Source: Candidatus Aegiribacteria sp.
GTDB taxonomy: Bacteria > Fermentibacterota > Fermentibacteria > Fermentibacterales > JCC-6
DNA: 43,812 nt
Direction: 5' to 3'
Assembly: GCA_013138965.1 (NCBI GenBank)
Contig: WTBT01000010.1
Span: 1-43,812, forward strand
Shown piece after piece: positions 7,476 through 16,800 of the stretch. Below the pieces are notes generated by a model. It did not search any database and was not told the origin of the DNA. It saw only the letters and a list, made by a program, of their open reading frames with translations. The translations under genes were made by a program, and so were the position numbers. Position 1 is the stretch's first letter. Every line of letters starts with the position of its first letter.

Positions 7476-9335
7476 TTAGAAAAGTAAAAATTTCTTTGAA
7501 ATAATACCATCTACAGTTTGAACCTGCAGAAAATACATACCGGACATGAAATATTCAACATCAACATTAACAGTAGTACCAGATGGAATAATATTTAGTT
7601 CTTTTAACTTCTTACCGGAAATATCATAAATTGAAATGCTAATATCAGAATTAATCACTTCATGGAAATTAACATTAACTTCCTTCATCAGAGAATTGTA
7701 ATATACGGTGAAATCATTTACTCCTGAATCCATCTCTTCTTCTTCTTCTACTACATAAGTCTCATTAGTCAATACAATATGATAGACAGATAAAGGGGAT
7801 AGATTGAAATCAAATCGATTGTTTGCAATTGAAAAACCGGTTCCATTATGTATTGATGTATTATATCTGTCAAAATACCAGACATCAGCTGCATTATATT
7901 GATAATTACTAGTTATTTGGAAATTGCCATTAATTGTACTATTATAATTTTTATTCAGAACAATGATATGAAGACATGTCGGATCACTATCATCAACAGT
8001 AACATATATGGAAGTATTTAAGGTATCATTCATGGTTGCCATTACTTTTGTACTTCCGAAGGTATTTGAATTTCCATCATAATTTCTATACATGTTGAAT
8101 GCAGTAGTAATATATGCTTCGGTTGTTCCCCATTTTGAAGCAAAATAAACACCATATTTGCCAAATACTCCCAATGCTTCAACCTGTGCTATTCCTCCTG
8201 AAATATGATTTGAAGCCCCGTAATTGTATTCAGTTATTGATAATTTTGTGCCGGGGTAATATTGATCAATAGCATTATGAAGATAGTGAAGAAGCACTAC
8301 CGGACTGAAATACTGACCAATCCAGCTGTCTTCAACATAAGTTGAATCCCACAAGGTGCGGGGCACCTGCATTCTTGCTTCAGAAACAGTCTGTGAAGTA
8401 TCTCCACTATGAATCCCTGTAGGCGCTGGATACCAATGGATATCAAGAACATCTAAAAGTCTGTAACCTGCTGAATCAGAAGCCTGACGCATTAAATCCA
8501 GATAAGCTTCTATGAACCTGTTATACGTTCCGCTGTAATTGCTCCAGTCAGGTGCGTTCTGCAAATTCAAAATTGCGGAGAAACCATACAAATCCGGTCC
8601 AAAAACCTCTGCATATGAATCCATTTCCTTAACCGTTGCCGCCAGATCAATCGATTTAGACATTAATTCCGCAACAGTCAGAGTATCAGAATGAAGCCTT
8701 GGATGAGTATATACCCACAATGCAGGTTCATTGTCCAGTATATAGCCTTTAACACCGGTTGAAGTATTTGCTGTTCCATAAGCATTAATTATGAAATACA
8801 ATAATTCATCAATATAAAGTACATTGTCTGTGGTATCAGGTAGTAATACAAATGCTGAACCTTTTCTGTTAATCACTTCTACCCATCGAGAAGAAGGAGC
8901 AGTTTCAGATACAGGAACAGTACCGTTCTTATCGCGGGCAGCATAACCAGCCATAGGCAGTGTAAGCAGAGTATAATCATCCTGGCTTAACGATGTATTG
9001 TGAAAAGTTGTTAATGATATCCCTGGTACAGCATAATTGCTGGAAGGAACTCCAAGAATCCATGGTATATAATTATCGCTGGAATGGTAATAATCAGCTC
9101 CGGCATTTGAAGCATTGTTTTCCCAATTAAAACCCGTGAGTCTGTTCCCACCCATTCTCCTGGCTGTTGAGAAGTCTGTAGCTGTCATCATATTAACACC
9201 ATAGACGTATGGACTTATTTGTTCTATCCCTTGGGTAGTATTAATATGATAATTCACACTAATTTGAGCTTGTAGCGAAGATATAAATAACACATTTAAT
9301 ACGATCAACTGTATACATATTTTCATCTTCATCAT
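7476..9335 (-). CDS. secreted GH44-family glycoside hydrolase with T9SS sorting domain
   Basis: Predicted extracellular endo-glycanase (GH44 members cut cellulose, xyloglucan or mannan). Residues 1-23 are a signal peptide ending LQA. The TIM barrel carries ILDNEPALW with acid/base Glu203 and SITEYNYGAS with nucleophile Glu369, the two GH44 signature sites; YGVNMMT and DIHWYPAP also fit. After an acidic linker (EEEEEM) the last ~80 residues form a Por/T9SS type A sorting domain (ISIYDISGKKLKEL ... SGMYFLQV). Of the ATGs at the start, the one at 9326 has better spacing from AAAGGA. The gene is far more AT-rich than its neighbours, and its sorting domain ending (KKFLLF) is Bacteroidota-like. This suggests horizontal acquisition. 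Confidence 0.88.
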   Translation of the reverse strand: MMKMKICIQLIVLNVLFISSLQAQISVNYHINTTQGIEQISPYVYGVNMMTATDFSTARRMGGNRLTGFNWENNASNAGADYYHSSDNYIPWILGVPSSNYAVPGISLTTFHNTSLSQDDYTLLTLPMAGYAARDKNGTVPVSETAPSSRWVEVINRKGSAFVLLPDTTDNVLYIDELLYFIINAYGTANTSTGVKGYILDNEPALWVYTHPRLHSDTLTVAELMSKSIDLAATVKEMDSYAEVFGPDLYGFSAILNLQNAPDWSNYSGTYNRFIEAYLDLMRQASDSAGYRLLDVLDIHWYPAPTGIHSGDTSQTVSEARMQVPRTLWDSTYVEDSWIGQYFSPVVLLHYLHNAIDQYYPGTKLSITEYNYGASNHISGGIAQVEALGVFGKYGVYFASKWGTTEAYITTAFNMYRNYDGNSNTFGSTKVMATMNDTLNTSIYVTVDDSDPTCLHIIVLNKNYNSTINGNFQITSNYQYNAADVWYFDRYNTSIHNGTGFSIANNRFDFNLSPLSVYHIVLTNETYVVEEEEEMDSGVNDFTVYYNSLMKEVNVNFHEVINSDISISIYDISGKKLKELNIIPSGTTVNVDVEYFMSGMYFLQVQTVDGIISKKFLLF

Positions 9336-9388
9336 CCTTTCAAATAATATGTTTATTATATTACAATAAAATGTACTTTCTAAAAAGC

Positions 9389-9417
9389 TATATACAAGGT
9401 TATATTATTGCCGTCAA
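9389..9417 (-). promoter_or_regulatory. sigma-70-type promoter for the GH44 gene
   Basis: On the minus strand TTGACG (9417-9412), 17 bases, then TATATA (9394-9389). It is 54 bases upstream of the GH44 start and in the same AT-rich sequence, so the promoter probably arrived with the gene. Confidence 0.6.
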
Positions 9418-9428
9418 GTATTGAAAGT

Positions 9429-9467
9429 GAATTATGTATTATGCGGTATCGTAATCATATAACGATT
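9429..9467 (+). repeat. partial, diverged third copy of the upstream repeat
   Basis: The segment GAATTATGTATTATGCGG and the following CGTAATCATATAACGAT resemble the middle of the ~187-bp repeats at 13681 and 17296 (roughly three quarters of 39 positions by eye, same orientation). It sits upstream of a gene remnant rather than an intact gene. Confidence 0.4.
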
Positions 9468-9548
9468 TCATTTCCGATCTCCCCGTTTGCCATGAGGAAA
9501 CAGGTATGCCGGCGTTTTCCGGGGACAGAATACCCGATTCTAAACTGA

Positions 9549-9695
9549 AATTGGGTATTTGAGAGCTTCAACGATATTACCGGTCAGGCTGTTCTTCAAG
9601 ATTCCCGGGTTTCAGTTGAGATTGATGGGTATGTGAACGGAAAAGCCGCAACTCTTCCACTCAAGCTTGAAGAAACGTTCATCGTAAAGTCTTAG
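9549..9695 (+). pseudogene. 3' remnant of a protein-coding gene
   Basis: The plus strand reads protein-like for 48 codons after an in-frame TGA (FNDITGQAVLQDSRV, then VNGKAATLPLKLEETFIVKS and TAG). The composition is that of a beta-sandwich secreted-protein fragment. There is no start codon or ribosome-binding site. A hairpin at 9750-9774 follows, as at the end of a real gene. Family not recognised. The rest of 9336-9844 holds the GH44 promoter and nothing else I can support. Confidence 0.35.
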
Positions 9696-9749
9696 GATGA
9701 TGGTCTGCGGGGCAGCATGCTTCGGCTGGATATACCGCCCAACGTAGTC

Positions 9750-9774
9750 GGGACCGGGCGGAAAGCCCGGTCCC
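9750..9774 (+). terminator. strong hairpin after the gene remnant
   Basis: GGGACCGGGC (9750-9759), five-base loop, GCCCGGTCCC (9765-9774): a perfect 10-bp GC-rich stem, followed on plus by TTAATCT. The U-tract is weak, so termination efficiency is uncertain. It lies 55 bases past the remnant's stop and 70 bases before the C25 gene's stop, so it could serve either. Confidence 0.5.
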
Positions 9775-9844
9775 TTAATCTATGGATGAAGAGATATTCG
9801 CATTAACTATTCACATGATCTCTTTTTCCCGCGTGCCGCTTACT

Positions 9845-12100
9845 CTACCTCACAACCATCATCTGTCTTACAGCAGACCCGGCAGGTGTGGAGAGACGAA
9901 CGAAGTAAATGCCGCTTGCGATGCCGCATCCAGGCTGCCAGCTGAAGCTGTGGGCCCCCGCTGAAAGCTCGTCATTGCAGAGGGTTTCGACTTTTCTTCC
10001 CGTAAGGTCGTAGATGGAAAGCTCCGCAGCTCCGGACATGGGCACCGACACACTGAAAACCACTGAACCATATACCGGATTCCGGCTGATTCCCACCTGA
10101 ATTTCTAATCCTGAGGCTGTTCCGCCGGAATTCTCTATGCCGGTGGAGTTGGCGTAGCTTACGCATGGAACCCGATTGTGGGCGGTTGAAGTTACAGTTA
10201 CCGTGGATGAACCGGGCAGCGAGCTTATGTTGAGATCAACCACACCTGAAGAATTGGTGTACCCTGACGCCAGAGTTTGTTTCGTGTCAGCGTAGTAGAG
10301 ACCGACAAGAGCGCCCTCGACAACTGCTTTCGAGTTGTCGGTTACAGTAACCTGGAAGGATCCCGGGACAGCTGTAGTTGAATGTGAATTAGTCATGTAG
10401 GCAATCGGGGATGTATCGGTGTAGATATCCGTTTCGGCACAGCCGAAAACTGTTCCCATCATGTTCATGTCCACGGCGTTTGCGCCGTAGAACTCGTATA
10501 TCTTGTTCTTGCCGTAAGTATAGGCGGCTCCGAGGTGGTGAATATTCTGCTCGAAATACCCCTTGAAGGTGTGAATTCCAAGTGAGTCACCCGCTCCGAC
10601 TGGAGTGTAGGTTGCCGATCCCATGCAGGTGATCGCGCCCTTGGCATCGGATACCGACCCCTCCGAAAGCAATGCCTCCATGATGCAGTATTCGCCGTCG
10701 AACTTTCCGTTCAGACAGCCGACGGACCAGATCCAGGGCATCTTTCTGCCATTTGTCAACGCGGCTACATCCGAGTTGCTGAAGCCCGTTGTCGAAAATT
10801 CTGTGACGTCACCGTGACCTATATACGAGATTACCGAAAGACCTTCGTTTATATCATTGACGAAGGCTGCCAGAGTGGGCGGTATACCCCCCAGCGCAGG
10901 GCAATAGAACTTTGACTCAAGCGCACTGGCCTGAAAAAGCTGATGGAGGTAGAGGCCTTCCTGCGGGGCCTCAAACAGGTCGCAGTTCAGGCTGACAGCC
11001 TTGTTGAACCAGCTCGAACCGGATACCTGGTAAGGGTTCATTTCGTGCATCCTGATCTTCCAGGCAATGTATGAAAGATCGGAGATGTCGTTCCCGCAGA
11101 TCCGGGATACATGAATAGAGGGAACGCACCCGGCGCCTATCACACCATATTTGTTGTCGGTTACGCCAGGGTTCCCATTGTATGTGTACGCAGTGGACGG
11201 GACGATGATCTCATCACCGACCAGCATGATATACTCCGGTTTGTTGGGCCAGGTGTTATAGGCATTCTCTATCCATGCATCAATGGCGCTGGCTGTGGTT
11301 CCTATAGTGGGCAGGAGCCCGATCTCGACCTGGTAACCCTTCTGACGTTTCCAGTCAATCAGGTCCTGCGCATAGCCGATTGTCTCGGATGTGCCGATGA
11401 AGACGTAGCTGCCATCCACTATATCACCGTCTGTATCGAAGCCGATGACCTCCTCGTACAAAGGAAGGAAACTGCGGGTTCTTCCGGAGGGTATTCGCTG
11501 CAGTTCATTCTCTCCCTGTTCCTCTCCGGAGGATACTCGCACGGTAACACTGGTGGTGAGAATAACTTCGCCCGTGACCGGGTTGACCTGAACGGGGCTG
11601 AATCTGACCCACGCCACACGAATGTCCCGAAGGATCTGAACGGACTCGATACTCACCGTGGACGAAGGGTAGAATTCGTCCGTGCTATAGATGGCATTGT
11701 CGATGGTGTACTCCGGAGCAGGGCCGGAATAAGTGGGCGCTATCTGATAGGGGGCGATACTGTAAATACCCAGAGCAGATGATTCGCTGCTGATTATTTC
11801 CACTGTTATGTCCCCGCGCGCGGGAACCTGAACCATCCGGCGCACGACAGGGAGATCAGGCGCTCCTATCGTGGCGAGGAATCCTCCACCTGCCGGAATC
11901 CTGAAAACGATTCCAGCCGGGTGTTCATCAAGATCGGAATCGATTACTTCGAGACCGGGCGTATTCATCTCCAGAACTGTTCCTCTGCCGTCTTTCGCAA
12001 CGAGCCTGGCAGTTTCCGGCTGTTCCTGATTCCGGTAAATCACTTCTCCGCCGGCCGAGAGCGCGCCGAACAGAAGCAGAATTATGATAATATGTTTCAT
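9845..12100 (-). CDS. gingipain-like C25 cysteine protease with T9SS sorting domain
   Basis: Secreted cysteine endopeptidase of 751 residues. Layout: signal peptide (1-17), C25 propeptide-type beta domain (about 50-210, PDLPVVRRMVQVPARGD), catalytic domain (about 230-580) with DLIDWKRQKGYQVEI, LVGD, catalytic His429 in SYIGHGDVTEF and Cys462 in WSVGCLNGKF, an Ig-like domain (about 585-660), then a T9SS sorting domain (ELSIYDLTGRKVETL ... GIASGIYFVRL, to 751). The order matches gingipains; Arg or Lys specificity is not evident. Start ATG with AAAGGAG seven bases upstream. It lies 33 bases after the M14 gene on the same strand, so the two peptidases are probably co-transcribed and cooperate in digesting external protein. 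Confidence 0.92.
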   Translation of the reverse strand: MKHIIIILLLFGALSAGGEVIYRNQEQPETARLVAKDGRGTVLEMNTPGLEVIDSDLDEHPAGIVFRIPAGGGFLATIGAPDLPVVRRMVQVPARGDITVEIISSESSALGIYSIAPYQIAPTYSGPAPEYTIDNAIYSTDEFYPSSTVSIESVQILRDIRVAWVRFSPVQVNPVTGEVILTTSVTVRVSSGEEQGENELQRIPSGRTRSFLPLYEEVIGFDTDGDIVDGSYVFIGTSETIGYAQDLIDWKRQKGYQVEIGLLPTIGTTASAIDAWIENAYNTWPNKPEYIMLVGDEIIVPSTAYTYNGNPGVTDNKYGVIGAGCVPSIHVSRICGNDISDLSYIAWKIRMHEMNPYQVSGSSWFNKAVSLNCDLFEAPQEGLYLHQLFQASALESKFYCPALGGIPPTLAAFVNDINEGLSVISYIGHGDVTEFSTTGFSNSDVAALTNGRKMPWIWSVGCLNGKFDGEYCIMEALLSEGSVSDAKGAITCMGSATYTPVGAGDSLGIHTFKGYFEQNIHHLGAAYTYGKNKIYEFYGANAVDMNMMGTVFGCAETDIYTDTSPIAYMTNSHSTTAVPGSFQVTVTDNSKAVVEGALVGLYYADTKQTLASGYTNSSGVVDLNISSLPGSSTVTVTSTAHNRVPCVSYANSTGIENSGGTASGLEIQVGISRNPVYGSVVFSVSVPMSGAAELSIYDLTGRKVETLCNDELSAGAHSFSWQPGCGIASGIYFVRLSTPAGSAVRQMMVVR

Positions 12101-12133
12101 GACTTTTCTCCTTTGCTAGAAGATGGTTGTTTA

Positions 12134-13624
12134 TTACCTGAGTACCGTGAAGCGTGAACCTGTAATCTGGTTTCCCGATTCAATCATCAGCATATACACT
12201 CCGTTCGGCGCGTCTGCGGGAACTGCCCAGTTCAGCCGGCAATTGCCCGCCTCAAGGTTTTCCACATCGAACTGATCGATCCTGCGCCCTGAAAGGTCGA
12301 AGATGGTGACGGCCAGTGAGCCGGAGGGAATACTCGCGGAGAAATTCATGCTGTTCATAACCGGATTCGGAGATATTCCCGTCACGGACAGAATACCTGT
12401 GCCTGAGGCTTCGGCGTTGTTCTCTATTCCCACCGAAGCTAGCAGATTCATGCAGAGCAATATGTTCATGAACCTGCATTCCGCACATAATTCGGCTATC
12501 TTGGTCGTATCATTCTGGCTGCCCCAGAAACCGGAATCATCAACCTCGACGCCGAACGCCATACAGGTCTGATGTTCCGAACTTTCGTACGACCAGTCGC
12601 ACGCATCACCATTGGCGGGATACATCAATTCTCCGCATCTCCCGTACTGATACCCGTTCTGCGCGGTCATCGCTGAAGCCCAGCTCTGAAATGTGCTCTG
12701 ATGGGGCGTGGGCTGATTCTCGTAGTTCCAGGAGTAGATCACCATACCCCCATAGGAATGATAGTGCATTGAGCCAATCGGATCTATGGTGTTGGTGAAA
12801 CTGCGGATTACCTGTGTTTCCTTCTCTGAGAAAGCCGCTGATCCCCTGTAGGTCTCATCGAGTGGGTTCGGACTGGATCCGGAGTTATTAATTCCCCACT
12901 GATACCCGAAATTTCTGTTAAGATCGATGCCGGAGGAGGTTACAGGGGTAGTATAGTTCATGTTTTTCCGCTGCATATTGCCGCCGGTCATGTTATCTGC
13001 ATATCCATCAGGATTCACTATGGGCATCAGATAGATCTCGGAGTTGTCCAGGATGTGTTTTGCCATTGTATCGCTGTCGTAATTGCTGGCCAGCCACATT
13101 CCGAAATCGGCCAGAACCGAGTTGGTTATAGGTTCCCGGGAATGGATAAGAGAGTTGAAGAATATCGCTGGCTTATCCGACGGACCGGATGAACTGGTAA
13201 TGCGGATCGAGTAGATATCCCTGTTCTGGAAAGACTGTCCCTGGGTTACCGGAGACTGCACCAGATCGGGATATGTGGTGGCAAGAGTGGTCCAGAATGC
13301 CAAGGTCTCTGCAGGGTCGAGATAGTAACCTGCATCGTCGGTATTTTCAGGCAGCAGCCTTACCCATGATTCGGGCATAATTCGGAAGGATGTCGCCTTT
13401 TTTTCCAGAGTGGATAAATACGATTCGTCAATTACCACATCAACATAGTTCTCGCTACGGTTTACTGACGCGATATCGTAACCTTCGGCCAGAAGGGACT
13501 CGACCGAGCAATCCCGTAGATCGAAAAGCCTGACAATCACTTCCGATGCCCGCGCTTCGGATACCACTGTAACAGATAGAATCAGGAACAGAAACTGCAT
13601 GTAACACTTTTTCATTATCTTCAT
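12134..13624 (-). CDS. secreted M14 zinc carboxypeptidase with T9SS sorting domain
   Basis: Exopeptidase removing C-terminal residues outside the cell. Signal peptide 1-26 (FLFLILSVTVVSEARAS), a propeptide-like segment (about 28-100), then the carboxypeptidase fold: zinc ligands His161 and Glu164 in HSREP and His289 in HYHSYGG; substrate-binding NPDGY and DLNRNFGYQW; catalytic Glu360 in FGVEVDDSG. The last ~85 residues are a T9SS type A domain (VTIFDLSGRRIDQF ... NGVYMLMIESG). Of 496 residues. ATG at 13624 is only three bases from AAGGA; Met4 (13615) is the alternative. First gene of the M14-C25 transcript, divergent from the 1131-residue protein. A cysteine-rich FMNILLCMNLL segment precedes the sorting domain. 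Confidence 0.92.
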   Translation of the reverse strand: MKIMKKCYMQFLFLILSVTVVSEARASEVIVRLFDLRDCSVESLLAEGYDIASVNRSENYVDVVIDESYLSTLEKKATSFRIMPESWVRLLPENTDDAGYYLDPAETLAFWTTLATTYPDLVQSPVTQGQSFQNRDIYSIRITSSSGPSDKPAIFFNSLIHSREPITNSVLADFGMWLASNYDSDTMAKHILDNSEIYLMPIVNPDGYADNMTGGNMQRKNMNYTTPVTSSGIDLNRNFGYQWGINNSGSSPNPLDETYRGSAAFSEKETQVIRSFTNTIDPIGSMHYHSYGGMVIYSWNYENQPTPHQSTFQSWASAMTAQNGYQYGRCGELMYPANGDACDWSYESSEHQTCMAFGVEVDDSGFWGSQNDTTKIAELCAECRFMNILLCMNLLASVGIENNAEASGTGILSVTGISPNPVMNSMNFSASIPSGSLAVTIFDLSGRRIDQFDVENLEAGNCRLNWAVPADAPNGVYMLMIESGNQITGSRFTVLR

Positions 13625-13680
13625 CTTTCCTTAAAATAGAATTCAGCATGAGAACTTAGTTAGTACGAAACAAGAATATT

Positions 13681-13868
13681 GAAGAGGAATCCGATAGTGT
13701 CAATGCTGATATTCCAATATATTCCCAATTCTGATCTCGTTTTTAATGGAATATGTATTCTGCATATAGCGTAATCATTTGCCGTTAACACTCATATAAA
13801 GAGTATGCTATTTTTTCGTAATATTCTATATTATTGTGTTTGTCATGAAGAGTTGTGGATACTAAACC
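13681..13868 (+). repeat. direct repeat copy 1 (~187 bp) upstream of the 1131-residue protein gene
   Basis: This segment and 17296-17480 align over their whole length in the same orientation, at roughly 80% identity by eye. Shared blocks: GAATCCGATAG, TGATATTCCAA, TTAACACTCAT, TTTTTTCGTAAT, TTCTATATTA and CATGAAGAGTTGTGGATA. It is AT-rich and non-coding, and ends 15 bases before the downstream start codon, so it is probably a leader or promoter region. The conserved TATATT could be a -10 element. Confidence 0.8.
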
Positions 13869-13883
13869 TTCGTATTAGATTGC

Positions 13884-16800
13884 GTGGAAATGGACAGACA
13901 AAGGCACACCATTAACGGCGACATCACTGTATTCCCCAGCGGTGATTCCTGGGTAGCGTATCGCTCCTCCGACCACATGACCCGTATTGAATTCCTTGAC
14001 CTTGAAGTTGATACACTGAGAGCAGTTCGGGGGTGGTTCCAGGCTTCAAACAGGATAGCAGGCCTTCATACATCCCGAATCCGTGACACAGGGATCGTAT
14101 TTGACATCGACGGTAGACTCCCGGAAAGATCTGTTCTATACATAGAGTCCGACAATACGAACGGACTTGCGCTGAACGATCTTATCAATTCGGGCTTTCA
14201 TTCAGATCTCGTTTCAAGGCTTCTGTTCAGAACAGCCTTTTCTCTTAACTCCCTTGGCAATGCTTTCTGCAGGCATAATTACCTTTCTTCCGGCAGCATT
14301 ATTCTTGGCGTTGAGGGGCCAGCTCTTTCCTATCCCAGGTCATCTCCACGGTCGAAGATCGTCAATCCAATGTCAGAATTCAAAAAGCTGGCCGATCAGA
14401 TTGACATAACGCGGAACACCAGGGATGCCGCCATACGATATCTGGAGGATGGAATCATCCCTGAGAATGAGGAGAATTGGGTTCATCGATACCATGCTGA
14501 ACCGACAAGCTGGCTTTTAGGGATGGAAGAAAGGCTGGCCATCCTTCTCGAATCGATCGAGTTTATTGACAGAAACGGCTTCAGAGGTCTCAATGTCGTT
14601 GGACGCGTGGAGTGGGGCGCGGGAATCCTGGCACGGGATTTCTGCATATCGAGGCGCCTTCTCGGAGATCTTGTCATTCAGGAAACAGCAGACAGTCTGG
14701 AATCTCTCAGCTCGAAACTGTCAATACGTTTTGGATTGGAAGCGCGAGAAATAGGCTTCACGGTCGGACACATACTCAGGATGTCCCGGGGGGCGCCGGT
14801 TTCTCTGGTGGTGAATACGATGAACAGAGGCAGCATTCAGGAAAAGCAGCAAATGGTATCAGCCCTGCTCGAACTCGCGGATGCCGGGAATTTCCGGCTA
14901 TTTGTGTTCTCGGATACGGATCTTGGCTGCGATAGGCTTTTCAGGATAACAATTCCCTTCCAGAGGGCCAGGAAGCGGGGACTTCTCTCCAGAATAACTT
15001 CCGGACTCATGGACAGAACCCCTGCATTCTTCGGGAAATGGCTTTCAGCCTTCGAATACTATCAACTGATCGTTAACTGCAAAGGAGACAGCACTCTGAA
15101 CCACATGCCCCGGGGCAGAACTTCCTTTCCTGACCGGTCATATTTAAGATCTGCCCTGACATTGCAGGGAGCTGCCCTGTACGAGGATGCAGACATGGGG
15201 TTGACTGCGGAACACTGTTCTTTTCTCGTAACAGGTTATGTGGATAATTATTCTGTCTGGATACCTGAGTATGCAGACAATGCCGGAAAACCCGATCCTG
15301 ATCAGTTCATGAAACGTCTGCTGGGCAATGGGTGCGGCAATCTTCGGGAACTGAACTGGATTCTTGACAATCAGGCTGTGCCGGCGCTGGATAAATCACT
15401 TCTGCTCAATAGATACCTTTCCGATAATAAGGATCTCGTTGCAATTGAAGACAAGCTGACAATGACGGGCAAAATAGTCTTCAGCGGCCTTGATCAGGAG
15501 ACCGCCTGCAGTCTTGTTGAGATTTTACCGGATATTTCTGATTCAAGACGGGCGAGTGTTCTTGATCTGCAATCTGAAATGCGGGAATATGCTCTGAAAA
15601 TTGCCGATGCTATGGAGAAATTCGAGGTTTCCGTTGAGAAAGGCTTAATGCTTGAAGTATTCCGGATCTGCGCCTCTGACAAATCCAGAATGTTTGCTCG
15701 TACGATTTCGATCTGCAGATCATGCATCGAACTGCATAATCCCGGCATGGCGGCAATCTGCATCACCGGATTACTTGCAGATACTACAGGGCCGGATGAA
15801 CCGAAAGAAGCTCAGGCTGTCCTGACTGAACTGATGTTGATTGCGGATTCCGAAGAACAGAAGTGGCTGTTCGAGACAATCAGCTCTCTCATTTCCATTC
15901 AGGTGAACTCAATGAACGAGTTGATCTGGGATAAGCTGGGCAGGCTGGCCAGTCCCGACCCGGTCGATTTCTCCAGACTGTTCGCTTTCAAAAGGATAAT
16001 GGACGCAATTGTGGCAGTAGACTTTGAAGCTGTCTCCAGGCAGAAGGCAAGGCTTCTGCTTTCCGATGCGCGGTTCATCGCGTCTCTTAACAGATTCATG
16101 CATTTCATTTACGCGGTAACCCTAAATGAGATATCAATGTGCAAATCTCAGGGTAATCTAAGTACATGGGAAATCGAGGAACGCGTACGATATGCAATGG
16201 CACAGTTCCAGAATCGAAAATGCTGGGATATACCCGTTCTCGAATCCGAATTGCTGGCTGATGCCAGTCTTCAGCAGATGAACCTGAGCAAAGCCGATAA
16301 CCAAATAAATAAACTCATGGCATACTGGAAGAACGATATCAAGACCGTCAGAAAGAGCCATAGTAAATCGCAACATCAGAATTTTGATGAGCTTGTGTCC
16401 ATAGTTATTCTTATTGGCCTGGCAACTGATGATATGAATTCCATGCGGCTGAGGTTGGGGAAAATAAGTGACTGGGGGGGTACTCCAAAGGATTTCATCG
16501 AGTTGGATCCTGAACTTATACTCTCCAGATTGGATAAACCTGATCCCGGGTATCCCGATCTGGCAAAGGTTCTATCCATCGTTCTCGACGTATCCGGTTC
16601 CCTATTGTCTGTTACCAAACTCAGAAGACGGTTGAACAAACTTCGAGAAGCCGATCCGCTTGACGTCCTCGTCAATCTTCGCCGGGGTGATCTTCTTTCC
16701 GCTTATGCCTTGATCACAAGGATTGCGGCTTCCGGCTGGGAGAAGCGGAATAATCCCCTCAAGGGGCGTGTCAAGGTGATAAGAGCTCTGGAAAGACGTT

